Shown: piece after piece, positions 44,370 through 55,171 of the stretch
Layout: every line of letters starts with the position of its first letter
Numbering within the stretch: the stretch's first letter is position 1
Source: Branchiostoma belcheri
Taxonomy: Eukaryota > Chordata > Leptocardii > Amphioxiformes > Branchiostomatidae
Assembly (NCBI RefSeq): GCF_001625305.1
Contig: NW_017804032.1
Coordinates: forward strand, 2,634,446-2,698,445
Length of the DNA stretch: 64,000 nt
Direction of reading: 5' to 3'
The notes under the pieces: generated by a model
Databases searched by the model: none
Told to the model about the DNA's origin: nothing
The model's input: the letters and a program-made list of their open reading frames with translations, nothing else
Position numbers and translations under genes: made by a program

Positions 44370-47300
44370 TCAAAGATCCATCAATTTCTTTATGTCACTA
44401 TCGCTGGCAAACTTTGATCTTAAAAACTCCCTGCGACATTTGCTCCATTTCATGTTCTTGTAAAAACACCTCAGGGTGTTTAGGTACTGCCGTTCAGTGA
44501 ATAACAATCTGAACAGCATTCCACCCCTGGCCTTAAGACCAGCCCATAGAGTGTCATCCCTCCAATCGGGTAGGATTATGTTGCGCGTTTCCTTGGCAAC
44601 GGCCTGACGAAAAAGTTCCTCAGAATCGAAACGAGGTTGCGCATTAAGTCGTCTGAAGTCCGAGGCGTCTCCACTGACATAGTAGCTCTTAAGGTTGGGG
44701 TTGTAATAGTACGTCACTGAAGCAACATTAGACTCATCATGGACAAAGTAGTCACACTTAGACATCAGCAAGATGTCAGTGAACACCTGGTCGCCTAGTA
44801 GATTCGGAGAGTCTTTCCGTATAACGTCATCATTCAAACTTTTCCCCCTGGAGGCAGCTATGTGTAAGACTCTGTTGTTCCCAAACTTGGATTTGAATTC
44901 CTTAATAACTTGGTCAAGATCAGAGGCCAGGTATATGCGGATTTCTCTGTCGGCATATTTGGCAGTGATGTCGTTTATGAGACGATGCACGACTTGAACA
45001 AAGTCTTGCAGTTCTGGAGGTGTTTGATGATTTAGCGTCATCTCTCTGGCGTGACCTGCTTTTAGTCTCACGTGGACGCCTGTGAAAGGAATCACACCAT
45101 ATGTGTTTGAGCTACATAAGGAGCGTATAGATATAATATAATTACTTATTAGATTGTGTTAGTGAAATATTTCATGCATCATCATCATCATCGGTCGGCT
45201 GCGGTACACGTGCACAACAACTAAAACATTAAATGCAAGAAGAATAAAAGGTGTAGTGTTAGTTACCTATATTAATACTGTCTGCCATGAAGGATTGATA
45301 GAAAGTATCCACTGCGTTCTTGATCCTAGCGGCTGGCTGGAGATAACCTGGAGATGAATAAATGACATTTATTAGTATTGTACAAACTATAGGTACAGGT
45401 CATGGTGATAAAGTTATATCAACAATTTTCATAACAGTTCTATGGACAATAACAGTGATACAAGTCCGGTTTCTTACTAATTCTACAGATGCTAAGGTTC
45501 AACCTCTGTTCGCTTTTTAAGACAGTTGTGTTAAAATAGATGGAGTTTATACTATATCATGCTTTATCAAATTGCATGAGTAATATGAATTCTCTTTGCT
45601 ATCTTCAATATTAGTTTTATTTGCTACCTTTCATATTAAAACTAGGAAACTTATCTTAAATGTCATAGAAACTAGGAAACTTATCTTAAATGTCACAGTC
45701 CACAATAAAAGACACTCGTCTTCCACGTATCTTACTCATGTTACAATATTGTCAAATACTTTAAAATTTGTTGCAAAGAAATGCTGTCTACCTGATATGA
45801 CGTGATTGGCAAGAGCCCGGGTCTCTGCTGTAATTGGTTGGTAGTATTCCGTCACCTTGTTTTCCAAGTCGGCAAACCGGAAGTCCACCAATTCACCCAT
45901 TGCTCCTGTTCGAGTCAGGTAAACCTGGGAGAGTAAACAACAACAAATGTTATCATATGATGATTATAATGGCCTGATGTAGCATTGTTTACTATACGTT
46001 TTCCGCATTAGATTATTATGATTATATTGTTCGTAATCACCTCGTGTCCAGAGCATTCATCCATAATATCAAGTCTGCATGCCTTATTAAATTCGAAGAT
46101 AAATGAACCTACCGAAGGCATGCCATAGGGATGCCGTTTGGGTGCCATACACACCCGAGTCTTCGCTTGCTGTACTATATCTTCATTCCTCCCTGTACAT
46201 GTCAGTAATGTAGAAAAATCACGTTAGATGTCAGCAATCATTGATTATTCATGTAAAGTTACATACGTGTAATTTTGCCCTTCTCAATATTACACCATAA
46301 TTTTACGGAAAATCATAATTTCAATAATTCATAGCACTTGATAACATTATCGCTCCACTCTTCGTTACAAATTCTTATGTCTTAAAATGTTATTGTCGAT
46401 TTTAGCCATTTGCCTGTCAATTTTAGAGTGATTTTAAGGTGTTTTCAAATTTTATCTATAACATCGCTGACTAATAAAATGATATATGTATATGTGATAA
46501 ATAAGTTGATCGTTTACATTTTATTATGTATTTGTAGTAGCATGAAAACCTGACTGTGTTTGTAAACAAGCCTGACAATTCGGCCTTCGGGCTGTATTTT
46601 TTAGAGAATTGAATAAACCATTCTACTACGGAAAATAACATTACAGACGTTGAACCCTCATATTTAGGGCAGTAATATATTAGCAATAGAACTTACCTTC
46701 AAAGTACCAGGTCCAATAGTTCTGTCCATTTCCAGGCGGCCCACAGTAGTCACACTCTGTCCATATGACTGTTGGGACGAATCCACGGGCCTGGAGGTAA
46801 GAGACAGCTGTTATTTCCCTTCAGTTTTTATAATGACGTATATTTTGTAGCTTTAATTTTATGCTCAGGGAAACGTTATTATGATAATGAGTTTTAGAGC
46901 CATCATACACTTTATATGCAATTTGATCACTATATGATAATTCGATTAATGGTGGTTCATTGCAATACTAGTGCTACAAAATCTTACTCTTTCTCCCCCT
47001 CCCTTGATTAATGATATAGGATACACTTACAAGACATGTTGTAATGTCGTCTATCGTCTCCAAAACGAGAGAGGCGAAGCCTAGTCCCTCGCAAGCATCT
47101 CCAAGAGAAGTTTCTATGATGCAGACCACGCTCTCGTTCCTGCCTTGGTGGTTGTGGTGTATGGCGACGGGCTTCGGGTTCTCAACCAACTCGTTCGTGT
47201 ACCGAATTGCTGGAATTAAGACATTATAGCTGACATGTTTTAATGCATATCATGACGATTGTCGTGAAAACAGGTTTATTGGCCTGTATTCTAATCTCCG

Positions 47301-47857
47301 AAGGACTGATATAGTAAGAAAACAAATGTCTTCTCGGAAGCGTAAATTACATACAAGTTGATACGAAAATGCATATGGTAGTCCAGTTAGGACAGGGCTC
47401 ACCGGCGTCTGTGCAATTTTCCTAGTATTTGTATTCAAATTCGGTTGACCCGAGGACGTTCTGATAGAACGTTCTTGGCTGACCGTACAATCGTGCTCGG
47501 TTGACCCTCCAAGCGACAAAATATTTCCAGAACTCAGATTGTTGTCTGCTGTTCACGAAGTTTTCTTTCAAACTAAGGTTTTCTGACGGTCACGAGAATG
47601 GTGTCCATTATATCTAGGGTTCGTGGACAAGAAAATGTCGCCGTGTAAGAGTAACTTAGAGAGTCTTCACCACTTCATATAGATTATTGACTGTAAAACA
47701 ACTAGTACTCCTCACCTCTGAAAAAGAAAGAAACGTAACCGGCAAAGTGAAAACATCCAGCAGCAAAGGACAGTACAATCAGGAGCGATATCAGCCTGCG
47801 ATGTTTCCACATCATCTTTAATGGAAGACTATGGCGAGCCTTACGCAGATCACCCAT
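44370..47857 (-). CDS. Fucosyltransferase-like type II membrane glycosyltransferase, copy C
   Basis: Exons: 47857..47716, 47209..47031, 46790..46697, 46192..46113, 45924..45792, 45347..45267, 45079..44370; 1419 nt, 472 residues, all junctions GT-AG. It starts MGDLRKARHS with a basic tail and a hydrophobic anchor about residues 23-42, so it is probably Golgi-luminal. Exon 2 has a glycosylation sequon (NES) and GLGF; exon 3 has GFVPTVIWT and CGPPGNGQNYWTWYFE. Exon 7 has GVHVRLKAGH, IYLASDLDQVIKEFKSKFGN, and DILLMSKCDYFVHDESN, resembling the HxR motif and acceptor lobe of FUT8/NodZ/O-fucosyltransferases. The family call is by recalled similarity, and donor and acceptor are unknown. Exon 4 ends KRHPYGMPS, unlike its neighbours. 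An alternative first exon lies upstream at 49206..49062. Confidence 0.82.
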
Positions 47858-48363
47858 CCTGTAACGTTACAGAGAGACGACTAATTACTTACCTACACCT
47901 GTTAGACGAGTTCCAGACACTTCGTTTGGGACAAACCAAGAAGGAATCGTTGAGGGGGGTATTTATAAACTTTTTGGACTCAATGTCAATAATGCGCTCC
48001 AGAAGTATAGAAAGAAACGATGGGGAAATCGTACAACGACCGTGTAAAAAAACAGAGTGACAGAATTCTAATGATGTAAGTTGCATTACATGATTTTGCA
48101 CATAAACCACCTCACCATTGCTTGGCACTTTTGGTATGAAGTATTTTGTCGATGATTTCAAGCAGACGGTGTCATCAAATCATTCCGTGCCATTACCCCC
48201 ACTAAATATGTGAGAACATGGTGATCAGTATAATTGCTACTGCTGTAAGAGCTAATTACGCCACCTGCTCTGTTTCTGTTATGACCGAGTGCGTACACTG
48301 TTCATTTATTGAATTTTCAGGTAGCAATAATGGATACACGACTTTGTACAGTTATATTTACTC

Positions 48364-48477
48364 TGCTGAAGGACCTGTGGGATGTTCTTGGTGTCCAGAC
48401 GGACGAAGGCCTTACCTGCCGGGAGACTCCTGGTCAGCCTGCAAGAAGGAAAACATTCCCTTTATTCCAGAATAAGG
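48364..48477 (-). pseudogene. VWA8 last-exon fragment in unit C
   Basis: On the minus strand an acceptor (TTGCAG-type) is followed by LTRSLPAGKAFVCLDTKNIPQVLQQ, the VWA8 C-terminal exon; the exon part is 48438..48364. The last ten residues, stop and 3' UTR are missing because about 790 bp present at 60247-61035 is deleted. The plus-strand open frame here is only the shadow of this exon. Confidence 0.88.
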
Positions 48478-48480
48478 TAA

Positions 48481-48872
48481 GGCCATGTTGATTTGATTAT
48501 ATGGATGACATCCACGCGCGCATGAATTTTCGTCCGTTTAAAAAAAGGTTTGCGACCATACTGCACTGCAAATCGTACAAAATGATAGCGAATATATGTC
48601 GTATGTTGCAAAAAAAGTATTGGAAAATGATACTAATGTCATAGAATGCCGAAACCAATTCACGAAATGTTAAGAAATGAAAATGAAGAGTCTATTATTA
48701 TTATTCGCCATACCATATTCATTTGTTCAACCTATATAACCACAAACATTTCATGGTGAAGGAAACATTTTTTTTCTGCCAAACTTCTTTTTTATTCGCA
48801 CACTCGCGTCAGTTTTGGGGCTCCCAAAGAATGTTATCCATGTAATCAATGTGTAATCAAATCAACATGGCC
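48481..48872. mobile_element. Harbinger-like MITE in unit C
   Basis: The termini GGCCATGTTGATTTGATTA are inverted at both ends, with TAA at 48478-48480 and 48873-48875. After the TIR comes ATGGATGACATCC, like the TATGGATGACGTCC in the MITE at 15793, so the two are related families. It sits in the VWA8-derived intron piece and is absent from the true VWA8 locus near 61150. Confidence 0.72.
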
Positions 48873-49061
48873 TAAGGTATCAACAAAAAGGAACAATGAG
48901 ACTAAAATAGAACCCCCCCAAAAAGACCACACCTCAAAGGAGGTTACTCCCTTGCACATGTATACACTACATGTATAGATCTGTGTAGACTATACCATTA
49001 CTGTAGCCAGAAGCAGATTGTTCACTTGTAATGCATAGTGACCGCAAAAACAACTTCTCAC

Positions 49062-49206
49062 CTCTGAAAAAGAAAGAAACGTAACCAGTGTATTGGTGGA
49101 AGCAACCCAAACTCAACAAAAGTATCATCAAGAGTGCTAACAGCCAGCGATGTTTCAAAAATATTTTGAACGGCAGACTACGATAAGCCTTACACAAATC
49201 CGTCAT
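49062..49206 (-). CDS. Alternative first exon (1a) for copy C, or orphan exon
   Basis: An intact 145-nt exon encodes MTDLCKAYRSLPFK plus a hydrophobic anchor (WLLALLMILLLSLG) and ends TTCAGAG|GTGAG in phase 1, so it can splice in frame to exon 2 of copy C. It lies 1.2 kb upstream of exon 1b and resembles exon 1 of copies A and B more than 1b. The intron sequence after it also matches intron 1 of copy A. It could be an alternative promoter exon or the remains of a lost gene. Confidence 0.6.
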
Positions 49207-49882
49207 CCTGGTACGTTGTAGAGGGATTCAAAATGGCGGCGTGTGGGTACATATAGTGACTGAACTATGACCTCTCATGTATACTGGACGAACAAGTCAG
49301 CTTGATATTTTTATTGAGTACATGGCAGAGGGTGACAATTATGCGGAATGCATTCATTGGTCCCTATATGGGGTAGTCTAATTATATATAATTATACCAT
49401 AATTATCTATTAGTAAATATCCCTTTTCACCACTAGTGCACAATTATACATAAACCCCTTCACCAATATACATAATTATACTTATATGTATAATTATCCA
49501 TATATGGTTAACATTAATGGCAGTGAACCCTATATCTATATCCGAAACTTTTATAGCACATAAGCCACATTGAACTCGAATGACAATCAACAAGTAGACT
49601 TTGGTATTTCGGTACAGTATACAATGATTTTACAGACATTACTTCATGTGCATAACTCTTATTACGTTAGTGTCAGATTAAGGTAATTACATTGTTACAT
49701 GTAAAAGTATATGCAGTGTGCTCAAACAACCTGTGGCAAAACCTTCAGAACGGGTATAGAACTGGTGAGCCACAGCCAGACACACAGAAGCTGACGTGAT
49801 GTCTTCGTCATCGTCGAAAACGACGGACGAACAACAACAAACTGAGTGTACATAATTATGTAGTTAGGAGCATGCAGCAACT

Positions 49883-52800
49883 TCATAGACCCATCAATTC
49901 CTTCAGGTCACTACCACTGGCAAACGTCGAGCTTAAAAACTCCCTGCGACATTTGCTCCATTTCACGTTCTTGTAGAAACACTTCAGTCCGTCCAGCAAA
50001 TATCTTTCAGAGAATAACAATCCCCACAACACTCTAACTCTGGCCTTAAGACCAGCCCACAATGAGTCATTCTTCAAGTCGGGTAGGATTATGTTGCGCG
50101 TCTCCCTGGCAACGGCCTGACGAAAGAGTTCCCCTGAATCGAAACGAGGTTGCGCGTTAAGTCGTCTAAAGTCCGAGGCGTCTCCACTGACATAGTAGCT
50201 CTTAAGGTTAGGGTTGTAATAGTACGTCACTGACGCAACATTAGACTCATCATGGACAAAGTAGTCACACTGAGACATCAGCAAGATGTCAGTGAACACC
50301 TGGTCACCCAGTAGATTCGGAGAGCCTTTCCGTGTCCCTCTATAATCCAAACTTTTTCCCCTGGAGGCGTCTATGTGTAAGACTCTGTTGTTCCCAAACT
50401 TGGATTTGAATTCCTCAATAACTTCGTCAAGATCAGAGGCCAGGTATATGCAAATCTCTCTGCCCTCATTGTCGGCAGTGATGTCATTTATGAGACGTTG
50501 TACAACTTGAACAAATTCTTGCAGTTCTGGAGGTGTTTGATGATATAGTTTCATCTCTCGGGCGTGACCTGCTTTTAGTCTCACGTGGACACCTGTAGAA
50601 AGAATCACACCAAATTCATCTGTATTTGCGTATATATGGTTAGCACTTTACATATACCGTTGCATGTATATAAAATTTACAAGCCACGTAAATAATACAA
50701 CTACATACTCCTTGTGGTTTAAAAAGCATTTCAATAAAGAAATTTAACCGTTTAGAGTTTAGACTAGAAAAACACATTTCCCAACGTGTGCGTATTTGTA
50801 CTTGCACTCATGAAAACAGTTATGAAAAACAACTAAAACATTAAAAAGGTAAGATGTATTAAAAGGTGTAATGTTACCTATGTTAATGCTATCTGCCATG
50901 AAGGATTGATAGAAAGTATCCACTGTGCTCTTGATCCGAACAGCTGGCTGGAGATGACCTTGTGATCAATGAATAACCTTTATTGATATTGTAAAAGCTA
51001 GTAAGTACAGGTCATGGTGATTAAGTTCTACGAGCAATAACAGTGATACAAGTCTGGTATCATCTACAGATGCTGCTTAAGGTTCAACTTCTGATTTCTT
51101 CAGTTGTAAGTGTTAAAAATGATGGAGCTTATACTACGTGATTTATCAATTTGCACGAGAAATGTGAATTCTCTTTGCTATATAAATTTTCTTTGCTACC
51201 TTTTATTAAACTTTAGCTAGCAAACTTATCTTGAATACAATTGAAGAGGATACTTAGTATTTTTCTCGTCATAAAGAGTACAGTCCACAATAAAATGACA
51301 CTTGTCTTCTACGTGTATCTCATGTTACAATATTGTCAAATACTTTGTTGCTAAGAAAATGCGGTTGTGTCTACCTGATATGACGTGATTGACAAGAGCC
51401 CGGATCTCTGCTGTTATTGGTTGGTAGTATTCCGTCACCTTGGTTTCCAAGTCGGCAAACCGGAAGTCCACCAATTCACCCTTTGCTCCTGTTCGAGTCA
51501 GGTAAACCTGGTAGGAGTTAAACAGCAACAAACGTTCATGAACTAAATAATGAAAATAATGATGGGGGTTACCTCCTGATGAAGTAACAATAGTATTGTT
51601 TACTATGCAATGTTTTTAGCATTATATTATCATCATACCCTTCGTAATAACTTCGTGCCCAGAGCATGCATCCATAATATCAAGTGGGCATGTAGTTGAA
51701 GATAAATAAACCTACCGAAGGATTGCTGGTAGCCCTTGAGGGCGCCATACACACCCGAGTCTTCGCTTGCTGTACTATATCTTCATTCTTCCCTGTACGA
51801 GTCAGCAATGTAAACAAAAATCATGTTAGCGTTCATGACTCATTGATTATTCATGCACATACATGAAAGTTAGCCCCTGTCAATATTATACAATGATTTT
51901 ACGGAACATCACATTATGCCAACAAATGCATGCCCTCATTTCCGACAGTTAACATGATATGGTAACCAGAAAAATAATTACCTTCAAAGTACCAGGTCCA
52001 ATAGTTCTGTCCATTTCCAGGCGGCCCACAGTAGTCACACTCTGTCCACATGACTATTGGGACGAATCCACGGGCCTGGATGTAAGAGACAAGTGTTATT
52101 GTACTTCCAATTTCATGGTGATAATAACGTCACTTTTGTAGCGTGCATTTTATGTTCGAGCGCTCAAGGAACGGAACGTTTAATGAGTCTTAGAGCCATC
52201 ATACACGCTTATATTCCCATGACTTTGATATGGCTTAATTGTGATCAAAATTACGTAATAGCAACTACTCTTTCTCCCCCTCCCTCGGTTAGTAATATAG
52301 GACACACTTACAAGACATGTTGTAATGTCGTCTATCGTCTCCAAAACGAGAGAGGCGAAGCCTAGTCCCTCGCAAGCATCTCCAAGAGAAGTTTCTATGA
52401 CGCAGGCCACGCTCTCGTTCCTGCCTTGGTGGTTGTGGTGTATGGCGACGGGCTTCGGGTCCTCAACCAACTCGTTCGTGTACCGAATTGCTGGAATTAA
52501 GACATTATAGCTGACATGTTTTAATGCATATCATGACGATTGTCGTGAAAAACTAGTTTATTGGCCTGTATTCTAATCTCCGACGGACTGATATCGTAAA
52601 CAAACACATAGATGTCTTCTCGAAAGAGTAAATTACATACCAGTAGATACGAAAAAAGCATATGGTAGCCCAGTTACATTTTGTAGGACAGGGCTCACCG
52701 GCGTCTGTGCAATTTTCCTAGTATTTGTATTCAAATTCGGTTGACCCGAGGACGTTCTGATAGAACGTTCTTGGCTGACCCTACAATCGTGCTCGGTTGA

Positions 52801-53147
52801 CCCTCCAAGCGACAAAATATTTCCAGAACTCAGATTGTTGTCTGCTGTTCACGAAGTTTTCTTTCAAACTAAGGTTTTCTGACGGTCACGAGAATGGTGT
52901 CCAGTATATCTAGGGTTCGTGGACAAGAAAATGTCGCCGTGTAAGAGTAACTTAGAGAGTCTTCACCACTTCACATAGATTATTGACTGTAAAACAACTC
53001 CTCACCTCTGAAAAAGAAAGAAACGTAACCGGCAAAGTGAAAACATCCAGCAGCAAAGGACAGTACAATCAGGAGCGATATCAGCCTGCGATGTTTCCAC
53101 ATCATCTTTAATGGAAGACTATGGCGAGCCTTACGCAGATCACCCAT
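49883..53147 (-). CDS. Fucosyltransferase-like type II membrane glycosyltransferase, copy D
   Basis: Exons: 53147..53006, 52490..52312, 52075..51982, 51792..51716, 51507..51375, 50958..50878, 50592..49883; 1416 nt, 471 residues, no disruption. The anchor exon is the same as in copy C. Exon 2 encodes NELVEDPKP...RNESVACVIETSLGDAC; exon 4 ends SRATSNPS and is one codon shorter. Exon 6 has an unusual acceptor (GATCACAAG|GTCATC) where the others have CATCTCCAG|GTTATC, and encodes HLQPAVRIKSTVD. Exon 7 has GVHVRLKAGHAREM, the LASDLDEVIEEFKS segment and CDYFVHDESN, ending ELMGL. The closest relative of the 5' half is copy C (recent duplication). Confidence 0.82.
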
Positions 53148-53652
53148 CCTGTAACGTTGCAGAGAGACGACTAATTACTTACTTCAGACGAGTTCCAGAC
53201 ACTTCGTTTGGGACAAACCAAGAAGGAATCGTTGAGGGGGGTATTTATAAACTTTTTGGGCTCAATATCAATAATGCGCTCCAAAAGTATAGAAAGAAAC
53301 GATGGGGAAATCGTACAACGACCGTGTAAAAAAAAACAGAGTGACAGAATTCTAATGATGTAAGTTGCATTACATGATTTTGCACATAAACCACCTCACC
53401 ATTGCTTGGCACTTTTGGTATGAAGTATTTGTCGATGATTTCAAGCAGACGGTATCATCCAATCATTCCGTGTCATTACCCCCACTAAATATGTGAGAAC
53501 ATGGTGATCAGTATAATTGCTACTGCTGCAAGATCTAATTAGGCCACCTGCTCTGTTTCTGTTATGACCGAGTGCGTACACTGTTCATTAATTGAATTTT
53601 CAGTTAGCAATAATGGATACACGACTTTGTACAGTTAACGTTATATTTACTC

Positions 53653-53766
53653 TGCTGAAGGACCTGTGGGATGTTCTTGGTGTCCAGACAGACGAAGGCC
53701 TTACCTGCCGGGAGACTCCTGGTCAGCCTGCAATAAGTAAAACATTCCTTTTATTCCAGAATAAGG
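53653..53766 (-). pseudogene. VWA8 last-exon fragment in unit D
   Basis: The exon part 53727..53653 encodes LTRSLPAGKAFVCLDTKNIP and continues to the same deletion breakpoint as in unit C, so the deletion preceded the C/D duplication. It keeps the first few bases of the upstream intron (AATAAGG) before the MITE. Confidence 0.88.
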
Positions 53767-53769
53767 TAA

Positions 53770-54173
53770 GGCCATGTTGATTTGATTATATGGATGACAT
53801 CCACGCGCGCATGAATTTTCGTCCGTTTAAAAAAAGGTTTGCGACCATACTGCACTGCGAATCGTACAAAATGATAGCGAATATATGTCGTATGTTGCAA
53901 AAAAAAGTATTGGAAAATGATACTAATGTCATAGAATACCGAAATTAATACACGAAATGTTAATAAATGAAAATGAAGAGTCTATTATTATTATTCGCCA
54001 TACCATACTCTGTGTGTTTAGTCATTTGTTCAACCTATATGACCACAAACATTTCATGATGAAGGAAACTTTTTTTCTGCCAAATTTCTTTTTTATTCTC
54101 ACACTCGCGTCAGTTTTGGGGCTCCCAAAGAATGTTATCCATGTAATCAAGGTGTAATCAAATCAACATGGCC
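53770..54173. mobile_element. Harbinger-like MITE in unit D
   Basis: It has the same TIRs, TAA duplication and position as the element in unit C, with small indels. The shared site shows the insertion predates the duplication. Confidence 0.72.
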
Positions 54174-54364
54174 TAAGGTATCAACAAAAAGGAACAATGA
54201 GACTAAAATAGAACCCCCCAAAAAAGACCACACCTCAAAGGAGGTTACTCCCTTGCACATGTATACACTACATGTATAGATCTGTGTAGACTATACCATT
54301 ACTGTAGCCAGAAGGACTCAGTGTTCACTTGTAATGCATAGTGACCGCAAAAACAACTTCTCAC

Positions 54365-54509
54365 CTCTGAAAAAGAAAGAAACGTAACCAGTGTATTGGT
54401 GGAAGCAACCCAAACTCAACAAAAGTATCATCAAGAGTGCTAACAGCCAGCGATGTTTCAAAAATATTTTGAACGGCAGACTACGATAAGCCTTACACAA
54501 ATCCGTCAT
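54365..54509 (-). CDS. Alternative first exon (1a) for copy D, or orphan exon
   Basis: The same 145-nt exon as 49206..49062 (MTDLCKAYRSLPFK...GYVSFFFR) with the same phase-1 donor. It could splice to exon 2 of copy D at 52490. Preservation of an open frame in both copies is compatible with use, but the duplication is too recent for that to be strong evidence. Confidence 0.6.
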
Positions 54510-55171
54510 CCTGGTACGTTGTAGAGGGATTCAAAATGGCGGCGTGTGGGTACATATAGTGACTGAACTATGACCTCTCATGTATACTGGACGAACAAGT
54601 CAGCTTGATATTTTTATTGAGTACATGGTAGAGGGTGACAATTATGCGGAATGCATTCATTGGTCCCTATATGGGGTAGTCTAATTATATATAATTATAC
54701 CATAATTATCTATTACTAAATATCCCTTTTCACCACTAGTGCACAATTATACATAAACCCTTTCGACATTATACATAATTATACTTATAGGTATAATCAT
54801 CCATATATGGTTTATATCAATGGCAGTGAACCTTATATCCGACAATTTTTTTTACCACAAATGCCTCATTTAATGAAAATCAACAAACAGACTTTGGTAT
54901 TTCGGTACAGTATACAATGATTTTACAGACATTACTTCATGTGCATAACTCTTATTACTTTAGTGTCAGATTAAGGTAATTACACTTTGTTACATGTAAA
55001 AAATATATGCAGTGTGCTCAACCATGCAAAAAAGCTTTCAAAGCCGGTATAGAACTGGTGAGCCACAGTCGGACACACAGAAGCTGACGTGATGTCTTCG
55101 TCATCCTCGAGAACGACGGACGAACAACAACAAACTGAGTGTACATACATAGTTAGGAACATGCAACAACT

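Larger units (their letters stand above)
47021..49560. repeat. Segmental duplication, unit C part
   Basis: This stretch is near-identical to 52301-54840, with offsets of 5281 at exon 2, 5289 at the VWA8 fragment and 5303 at exon 1a. It includes exon 2 and exon 1b of the gene, the VWA8 fragment, a MITE, exon 1a and the 3' flank of the next copy. The few differences are short indels and scattered substitutions. Confidence 0.85.
52301..54840. repeat. Segmental duplication, unit D part
   Basis: Partner of 47021-49560, in direct orientation. It contains the same order: exon 2, exon 1b, VWA8 fragment, MITE, exon 1a, 3' flank of the neighbour. Confidence 0.85.

Noticed and set aside
48309-48491. 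Plus-strand open frames with LLKDLWDVLGVQTDEG (also at 53592 and 61030)
   Set aside because: The opposite strand is the VWA8 last exon with matching protein sequence and an acceptor; the plus frame is its shadow.
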